Positions 25,008 through 29,417 of a stretch of DNA of 29,417 bases are shown here, one piece after another. The first letter of the stretch is position 1, and the number at the start of each line of letters is the position of its first letter. The DNA comes from W0P28-013 sp963593685. GTDB taxonomy: Bacteria; Bacteroidota; Bacteroidia; Bacteroidales; Paludibacteraceae. The notes below the pieces were generated by a model. It was not told where the DNA came from. It worked only from the letters and a program-made list of their open reading frames with translations, and did no database searches. Made by a program: the position numbers and the translations under genes. The stretch spans positions 1-29,417 of the forward strand of contig CAVBBP010000037.1 of the NCBI GenBank assembly GCA_963593685.1, in the 5' to 3' direction.

Positions 25008-25329
25008 TGTGGTTTTTGTGGGCTTTTATAAATTCCTTGTTTCGTAAAGAGACTCAAGTTTTGCAAGTAAAGTTTCTAATTTCTAGTTTCTAATTTCTGG
25101 TTGTAGCCCCCTTTCTCGTTTCCCCCGAAGGGGGAAAAGCTTCGCGTCTAATTAAGAATTTTGAATTATGAATTTTCACGCACAACAAAGCCGCAATTTT
25201 CAAATTTTCAAATGAAAAAACTTTTTACTTTCAACTTTATAGACTTTCAAACTAATTTTGTCTTTACTCTTTCGTCCTTACTCTTTATTCTTGAGAAAAT
25301 CACCACAAGACAATTCGTAGAAGTCTTTT
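25008..25329. repeat. Gene-free repeat block upstream of xerD
   Basis: It holds a diverged copy of the CTATAAATT motif (25020-25040), four TTTCTAA-type heptads (25073-25100), the CCCCCTTTCTCGTTTCCCCC module with a TTTCCCCC/GGGGGAAA hairpin (25119-25137), and a TAATTAAGAATT tail. No gene or exact promoter is visible. Confidence 0.7.
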
Positions 25330-26247
25330 TTAGTTTACACGGAAGCGGTCGATGCCCTCTTTCAGGTAGCCGATGGCTTGACTGGCGGCTGCTAAACCTG
25401 CATTGATATTGGCTTCGGCGGTCTCTGCGCCCATCTTTTTGGGCGTGGCAAAGATGCGTGCGCCGAATTTTTCGCGCAGTTCGGCATACGATTCGGGCGC
25501 AACATCGGCCACATATTTCAGATCGGGACGCTCGTCGAGAATGCGCGCCAAATCAGCTTCGTCGATAACCTCCTTGCGCGCCGTGTTCACCAAGCAAGCA
25601 CCCTTTGGCAGCAGGCTCATCAGTGCGTGGTTAATCGACTTTTTCGTCTGGTCGTTGGCGGGAATGTGCAGCGAAACATAGTCGGACTGGCGGTAGAGTT
25701 CGGCTATTTCGGTAACGGGCGTAACGCCTTCGGCTGTCATCTTTTCGGCCGCCACAAAGGGGTCGAACGCCAGCACACGCATGCCGAAACCTTGTGCCAA
25801 TTTGGCGACGAGCCGCCCCACATTGCCGTAGGCCTGTATGCCGAGCGTTTTGCCTTTCAGTTCGGTGCCTGTGCCAGGTTGGAAATTGTTGCGCGCCATA
25901 TAGACCATCAGTCCAAGAGCGAGTTCCGCCACCGCATTCGAGTTTTGGCCGGGCGTGTTCATCGCCACGATGCCTTGTGCCGTGCAGGCTGCCAAGTCGA
26001 TGTTGTCGTAGCCAGCACCAGCGCGTACCACGATTTTCAGTTTCGGTGCGTGTGCCACCACCTCGGCGGTAACCTTATCAGAACGCACGATAAGTCCGTC
26101 GGCATCGGCCACGGCGGACAGCAGTTGCGCCTTGTCGGTGTATTTTTCGAGCAGAGCCAATTCGCAGCCCGCCTTTTCCACAATGGTTCGCATGCCCTCT
26201 ACAGCGGCCTTTGCGAACGGTTTTTCAGTAGCGATTAGGATTTTCAT
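25330..26247 (-). CDS. serA: D-3-phosphoglycerate dehydrogenase, short form
   Basis: SerA oxidises 3-phosphoglycerate with NAD+, the first step of serine synthesis. I start at MKILIATEKPFAK because the 13 residues upstream do not match the family. The 305-residue protein has an N-terminal substrate domain, a Rossmann fold with AYGNVG (139-144; Ala where the first Gly is usual), Arg224 (NTARKEV) and an Asp/Glu pair near 248-252. The usual catalytic His region reads TPKKMGA (268-274), with Lys in its place. There is no C-terminal ACT or ASB domain, so serine feedback through ACT is not expected. Confidence 0.92.
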   Translation of the reverse strand: MKILIATEKPFAKAAVEGMRTIVEKAGCELALLEKYTDKAQLLSAVADADGLIVRSDKVTAEVVAHAPKLKIVVRAGAGYDNIDLAACTAQGIVAMNTPGQNSNAVAELALGLMVYMARNNFQPGTGTELKGKTLGIQAYGNVGRLVAKLAQGFGMRVLAFDPFVAAEKMTAEGVTPVTEIAELYRQSDYVSLHIPANDQTKKSINHALMSLLPKGACLVNTARKEVIDEADLARILDERPDLKYVADVAPESYAELREKFGARIFATPKKMGAETAEANINAGLAAASQAIGYLKEGIDRFRVN

Positions 26248-26280
26248 ATCTTTTGTAATTTCAGATTGCGCTTCGCGCAG

Positions 26281-26467
26281 TTTCAAAATTTCTGGTTTCT
26301 AGTTTCTAATTTCTGGTTTCTCAAAATTGCTGTCGCAATTTTTGTTTCTGAGTTTCTAAATTTCTATTGTCCCTAATGATTAAATTTGAAATTGCGGCTC
26401 TGCCGCACCACTCCTCACTCCTAATTCCTAACTCCTAACTCCTAACTCCTAACTCCTAACTCCTCAT
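26281..26467. repeat. Repeat block upstream of serA
   Basis: It contains five TTTCTGG-type heptads (26289-26323), a hairpin AAAATTGC/GCAATTTT, a GCGGC/GCCGC hairpin (26394-26406) and a run of CCTAATT/CCTAACT heptads (about 26419-26464). It matches the block at 7941-8083 in order and content. Confidence 0.75.
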
Positions 26468-26475
26468 TCGACTTG

Positions 26476-27528
26476 CTACTTGCTACTATTGTTCCTACGC
26501 CATTGTCGGTAGGCGCGGTGGTATTTTTGGGCGTTGCGGTTGTGTTCGGCGAGTGTGGCGGCAAAGTTGTGCGAACCGTCCATCTTGTCGGAGGCACACA
26601 TGTAGATGTAGTTGCTGTGTGTGTAGTTCAGCACGGCATCGATGGCGGCGATGCTGGCCACGCGAATGGGACCGGGCGGCAATCCGCGGTGTTTGTAGGT
26701 GTTGTAGGGCGAATCGATTTTGGTGTGTTCGTCGAGCACGCGCGTGATGGTGAAATCGCCGAGTGCGTATCGGGCTGTGGGACAGGCTTGTAGCGGTATG
26801 CCACGCCGCAAACGGTTGATGTAAAGCCCCGCAATGATGGGTTTGTCGGCAGCGACATTCGTCTCCTCATCGACAATCGAAGCCAAAATCATCACTTCGG
26901 TGGGCGTGAGGTGCGTAGCGGCGGCTTTGGAGCGGCGTTCGTCGTTCCAAAAATGGTCGTATTCGCGCTTCATGCGACCGAAAAGTTGGCTCGCCGTCAT
27001 GTCCCAATAGACCTCGTAGGTGTTGGGAATGAAGAGCGTGAGCGCGGTGGCGGGCGTTACACCGTAAACCGACAAAAACGCTACACTATCGAGGCATTGA
27101 GCGATGGTGGCAGAGTCGAGCAGCAGTTGTTTGTCGAGCCGTGCCGCCAACTCCGACTTCAGTCGTATGTTGTTGAATTTCAGTCTGATAGGCTCTTGCA
27201 TGCCGAAAATGAGATGTTGCGCCAGCGTGCGGTTTGTCATGCCATCGGCAATGCGGTAGCAGCCCACTTTGATGCGTCCGTCGTACTGTTTGCGCCGCAT
27301 ATAGCGTTTGAATGGCGTGGCATCGGCCGTAAAATGCGCCTGTTCGAGCGCGCGGCACACATCGTCTAGCGTCATATTCGGATAGACATAGAGGCGTGCG
27401 TTTTGCCCTTCGCTCACCGAAAAAGTGGGTCGTCGCTCGCTTGCCCAGAGCCACACCACCGCCGCAATGCCGACAGCGACAAGAGTTAAAACGGTGTAAA
27501 TCAGTATGTTTTTCCGAGTTTTCAGCAT
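26476..27528 (-). CDS. mltG: Endolytic murein transglycosylase MltG
   Basis: MltG cuts nascent peptidoglycan strands and helps set glycan length. I begin at MLKTRKNILIYT, just before the TM helix (about 8-28); an ATG at 27543 in frame is an alternative. The 350-residue protein has a LysM-like region (about 36-115) and the YceG catalytic domain with ASIVDEET (216-223), which holds the family's catalytic Glu, followed by SPYNTY (273-278) and GLPPGPI (282-288). Length is typical. It is separated from serA by a repeat block and from the divergent tRNA gene by about 215 nt. Confidence 0.94.
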   Translation of the reverse strand: MLKTRKNILIYTVLTLVAVGIAAVVWLWASERRPTFSVSEGQNARLYVYPNMTLDDVCRALEQAHFTADATPFKRYMRRKQYDGRIKVGCYRIADGMTNRTLAQHLIFGMQEPIRLKFNNIRLKSELAARLDKQLLLDSATIAQCLDSVAFLSVYGVTPATALTLFIPNTYEVYWDMTASQLFGRMKREYDHFWNDERRSKAAATHLTPTEVMILASIVDEETNVAADKPIIAGLYINRLRRGIPLQACPTARYALGDFTITRVLDEHTKIDSPYNTYKHRGLPPGPIRVASIAAIDAVLNYTHSNYIYMCASDKMDGSHNFAATLAEHNRNAQKYHRAYRQWRRNNSSK

Positions 27529-27676
27529 ATTGCGTTGGTGCATTCCATTCACAGCGTAAAGGTATAGATTTTTTTTCGATTTTGTGGCACGCCGCCCGAA
27601 AATCGTGCATTTGTTTTGCGTAAAAGGCTCGTTATCAGTGTTTTTTACTAATTTGGTGCAAGTTTCGTGCCAAAAA

Positions 27677-27708
27677 TTTGGTGCGGCCAAAATTTTGTAT
27701 TACCTTTG
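27677..27708 (+). promoter_or_regulatory. Promoter of the tRNA-Ser gene
   Basis: TTTG (27677-27680) and TACCTTTG (27701-27708) are 20 nt apart. The tRNA begins 36 nt after the -7 box. Confidence 0.75.
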
Positions 27709-27744
27709 CACCGCATTTTTGGTAGCAGCATACGCTCTGCTTTT

Positions 27745-27831
27745 GGAAGGTTGGGTGAGTGGCTGAAACCAGCAGTTTGCTAAACTGCCGTACGGGTTAC
27801 CGTACCGGGGGTTCGAATCCCCCACCTTCCG
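27745..27831 (+). tRNA. tRNA-Ser (anticodon GCU)
   Basis: The 87-nt sequence folds as a class II tRNA. The acceptor stem is GGAAGGT (27745-27751) with ACCTTCC (27824-27830), discriminator G27831. The anticodon stem GCAGT/ACTGC encloses the loop TTGCTAA, with anticodon GCT at 27779-27781. The long variable arm GTACGG/CCGTAC is typical of tRNA-Ser. CCA is not encoded. Confidence 0.97.
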
Positions 27832-27835
27832 CAAG

Positions 27836-27871
27836 AGAGCGGTCAATTCCGAAGAATTGATCGCTCTTTTG
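27836..27871 (+). terminator. Terminator of tRNA-Ser
   Basis: A 14-bp stem (27836-27849 with 27854-27867, one G-T pair) closes a CGAA loop and runs into TTTT. Confidence 0.92.
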
Positions 27872-27879
27872 TATTTTAA

Positions 27880-27906
27880 GGGGATTTCTATAAATTCCCC
27901 GTTTTG
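27880..27906 (+). repeat. Copy 3 of the GGGGATTTCTATAAATT motif
   Basis: The copy reads GGGGATTTCTATAAATT followed by CCCC, which makes it an imperfect palindrome. It lies directly after the tRNA terminator and before the macro-like gene. Confidence 0.7.
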
Positions 27907-27962
27907 TGAAAATTTTAATAAATGTGGAACTCGAAAATAGTCAATTTGAAAAACTAAATAAT

Positions 27963-28433
27963 ATGATTACCATTAAAAAGAAAGCCCACAAACTTCCCGA
28001 AAATTTGAGCGACATTGCCCTTGCCAACCTAAACGATGGTCCCGATAACGAGCCCGCTCGTATCACTCCTTTTCATATTGACGAGTTAGAAGAAAACGAG
28101 GTGTTTGTCTTTGGTAGTAATATCCATGGTGCGCATGGTGGAGGAGCAGCGCGTTTCGCTTATGAGCATTTGGGTGCCCAATGGGGTGTGGGCGAAGGTT
28201 TGACGGGCAAGTGCTATGCTTTGCCAACCATGGAGGGAGAGGAGTCTTTCCGACAGGCTGTAGAGCACTTTTTGACCTGCGCCAAGCAACACCCCCAAAA
28301 GACTTTTCTTGTTACGCCGGTGGGTTGTGGTATCGCAGGCTATACGCCTCAACAGGTTGCCCCTTGGTTCAAAGAAGCCATAGATATATACAACATTTAT
28401 TTGCCTAAAAGTTTTTGGAAAGTATTGCGTTAG
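27963..28433 (+). CDS. Small macro-domain-like protein (A1S_2505-type)
   Basis: The 156-residue product carries FVFGSNIHGAHGGGAARFA (48-66), then GVGEGLTGKCYALPTM (75-90) and VTPVGCGIAGY (117-127). This pattern fits the A1S_2505-type family often annotated in phages and resembles a compact macro (ADP-ribose-binding) fold. I recall the family from motif memory only. Substrate and reaction are not established from the sequence. I start at the ATG at 27963; an in-frame GTG at 27906 would add 19 residues. No clear promoter is seen, and the gene lies between two direct copies of a short repeat, just after tRNA-Ser. Confidence 0.7.
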   Translation: MITIKKKAHKLPENLSDIALANLNDGPDNEPARITPFHIDELEENEVFVFGSNIHGAHGGGAARFAYEHLGAQWGVGEGLTGKCYALPTMEGEESFRQAVEHFLTCAKQHPQKTFLVTPVGCGIAGYTPQQVAPWFKEAIDIYNIYLPKSFWKVLR

Positions 28434-28438
28434 ATTAA

Positions 28439-28464
28439 GGGGGCTTCTATAAATTGCCTTGTAG
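28439..28464 (+). repeat. Copy 4 of the GGGGATTTCTATAAATT motif
   Basis: The copy reads GGGGGCTTCTATAAATT followed by GCCTTGTAG and begins 5 nt after the stop of the macro-like gene. With the copy at 27880 it flanks that gene in direct orientation. Confidence 0.7.
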
Positions 28465-28489
28465 CGATTTTTGATTTTTGTGGAAAACG

Positions 28490-28521
28490 CTTGTGTTTTT
28501 GCAGAAAAATCACTACCTTTG
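28490..28521 (+). promoter_or_regulatory. Putative promoter of the secreted repeat protein
   Basis: TACCTTTG (28514-28521) is an exact -7 match; CTTG (28490-28493) is a 3-of-4 match to the -33 box at 20 nt. The leader to 28723 would be about 195 nt and includes the G9 element and a 16-codon ORF starting at 28543. Confidence 0.6.
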
Positions 28522-28573
28522 TCCGCAGAATAACATAGAAAAATGCAGATTTACTGCCCTCCTCCCAGAAAAT

Positions 28574-28606
28574 GGGGGGGGGCAAGTTCTTGATAATCAG
28601 CGACTT
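28574..28606 (+). repeat. G9 element, copy 2
   Basis: Nine G (28574-28582) are followed after 8 nt by TGATAATCAGCGACTT (28591-28606), parallel to the copy at 10591-10624. It lies in the presumed leader of the secreted repeat protein. Confidence 0.7.
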
Positions 28607-28665
28607 GCGCGAATGTAAATGGATTGAATTGGGGGAAGAAAAGAAGGGAATTGAAGTTGAATTTT

Positions 28666-28685
28666 ACTCAAAAAAACTTTTGAGT
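28666..28685 (+). other. Hairpin in the leader of the secreted repeat protein
   Basis: ACTCAAAA and TTTTGAGT pair perfectly around AAAC, 38 nt before the start codon. No T-run follows, so it is not a standard terminator. Confidence 0.5.
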
Positions 28686-28722
28686 GGGGTCTGATATCAG
28701 GCATGTGAATTGCTAAAAGTAT

Positions 28723-29417
28723 ATGAATCAAGGAAAATTTACACTGTTTACGATAATTCTGTTTTTGCTTTCGGTCATAAATTTGAGAGCCGAATGCTCT
28801 GATTGGTCTGTTGCAATCGATGCGCAATCGTCCCCTATTTGCTCTGCGCAAACATTAAACTTGAGTGTATCTGTACAGAGTAATCTTTCTGAACCACTTT
28901 CTTCGTGCCTCTACCGATGGGAAATCAAGTTGCCATCGGCAACCGATTTCAATGAAATTGCTACAACGGCAAGTACCTCATACACATTTGATGAGGTCGG
29001 TACTTATACCGTTCGTGCTTTTGTCATGCCTAATGAATGTGCCCAGTATTGCGAATCTGCACCGATTACAATCACGGTTCGTGAAGATTTGGTTGCGCCA
29101 GTCATCTCTGGCGATACAACAATTTGCTACAATACCGCTCCAAATGAATTGGAAATCAAGACTGATGCCACAGGTGGCGCAAAAAATTACACTTACCAAT
29201 GGCAACAGTCGGAAGATGGCGTGAACTTTACGAACATTTCAAGTGCGACATCAAAGGATTTCCAGCCGAACAATTTGACGAAGACGACACACTATAAGTT
29301 AGTCGTAACCGATGATTGTGGCACAGTTGAATCGAATTCTGTAACAATCACGGTTTGTGAAAATTTGGTCGCGCCCGTCATCTCTGGCGATACAACAATT
29401 TGCTACAATACCGCTCC
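28723..29417 (+). CDS. Secreted Ig/PKD-like repeat protein, 5' part only
   Basis: The reading frame opens with ATG at 28723 and stays open to the window edge (231 codons). The first 23 residues (MNQGKFTLFTIILFLLSV then NLRA) form a signal peptide. The mature part has Ig/PKD-like beta modules with paired Cys. A unit containing VAPVISGDTTICYNTAPNEL begins near residue 123 and restarts 92 residues later, with near-identical DNA. Such tandem modules are typical of large Bacteroidota surface proteins, often exported by the type IX system. The C-terminal sorting domain that would prove this lies outside the window. Confidence 0.85.
   Translation, partial: MNQGKFTLFTIILFLLSVINLRAECSDWSVAIDAQSSPICSAQTLNLSVSVQSNLSEPLSSCLYRWEIKLPSATDFNEIATTASTSYTFDEVGTYTVRAFVMPNECAQYCESAPITITVREDLVAPVISGDTTICYNTAPNELEIKTDATGGAKNYTYQWQQSEDGVNFTNISSATSKDFQPNNLTKTTHYKLVVTDDCGTVESNSVTITVCENLVAPVISGDTTICYNTA
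29068..29417 (+). repeat. 276-bp in-frame tandem repeat in the secreted protein gene
   Basis: The segments 29068-29141 and 29344-29417 match at 70 of 74 positions by eye, giving a 276-bp (92-residue) period. The second unit is cut by the window end. Confidence 0.85.

Noticed and set aside
26408..26467. CRISPR-like run of short direct repeats
   Set aside because: The unit is only 7 nt, contiguous and degenerate, with no spacers and no cas genes.
28543..28593. 16-codon ORF in the leader of the repeat protein as a regulatory leader peptide
   Set aside because: It contains the G9 tract, shows no attenuator pairing that I can support, and such a short frame is expected by chance.

Overview
The window looks like a chromosomal segment of a Bacteroidales (Bacteroidota) bacterium. 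The evidence is repeated TTTG-N19-22-TAnnTTTG promoters, a BACON-domain secreted protein, a complete six-subunit Na+-NQR operon, a eukaryote-type glycyl-tRNA synthetase, a short phosphoglycerate dehydrogenase with Lys where the usual catalytic His sits, and a repetitive secreted Ig-like protein at the right edge. Genus cannot be decided from the sequence alone.

Layout. (1) 284-10413, all minus strand: a nine-gene phospho-signalling cluster. Read 5' to 3' it encodes a small secreted protein, a zinc-ribbon/FHA protein, a soluble Ser/Thr kinase with a C-terminal FHA domain, a four-helix membrane Ser/Thr kinase, an FHA protein with membrane helices, an FHA-TM-coiled-coil-trypsin-like protease, a PP2C phosphatase with a TM anchor and extracytoplasmic tail, a TM-anchored Ser/Thr kinase, and a secreted TPR/BACON protein. 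Most junctions are short or overlapping; a 364-bp repeat-filled gap splits the cluster in two. (2) 10414-11209: a 796-bp intergenic region with a divergent promoter pair, a G9 element and heptad repeats. (3) 11210-12343: an AAA/STAND-like ATPase. (4) 12472-18505, minus: nqrABCDEF, with a rubredoxin domain fused to the N-terminus of NqrC. (5) 18666-20464, plus: dusB and lgt, divergent from nqr with back-to-back promoters. (6) 21002-27528, minus: a small lipoprotein, upp, glyS, xerD, serA and mltG as separate housekeeping genes. (7) 27745-29417, plus: tRNA-Ser(GCU) with promoter and terminator, a small macro-like (A1S_2505-like) gene flanked by direct copies of a short repeat, and the start of a secreted repeat protein that runs off the window.

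How the genes may work together. Kinases and phosphatase would set the phosphorylation state of Thr residues, and FHA domains would read it. Several partners carry a transmembrane helix and an extracytoplasmic part (protease, kinase tail, phosphatase tail), and the two ends of the cluster encode exported proteins. I therefore infer a system that links cytoplasmic phospho-signalling to the envelope. Its trigger and targets cannot be read from the sequence.

Intergenic DNA is unusual. Most gaps contain degenerate tandem repeats with a 7-nt period (TTTCTAA, TTTCAAA, CCTAACT, CAATTAT), often beside short GC-rich hairpins. A second short motif (GGGGATTTCTATAAATT) occurs five times.
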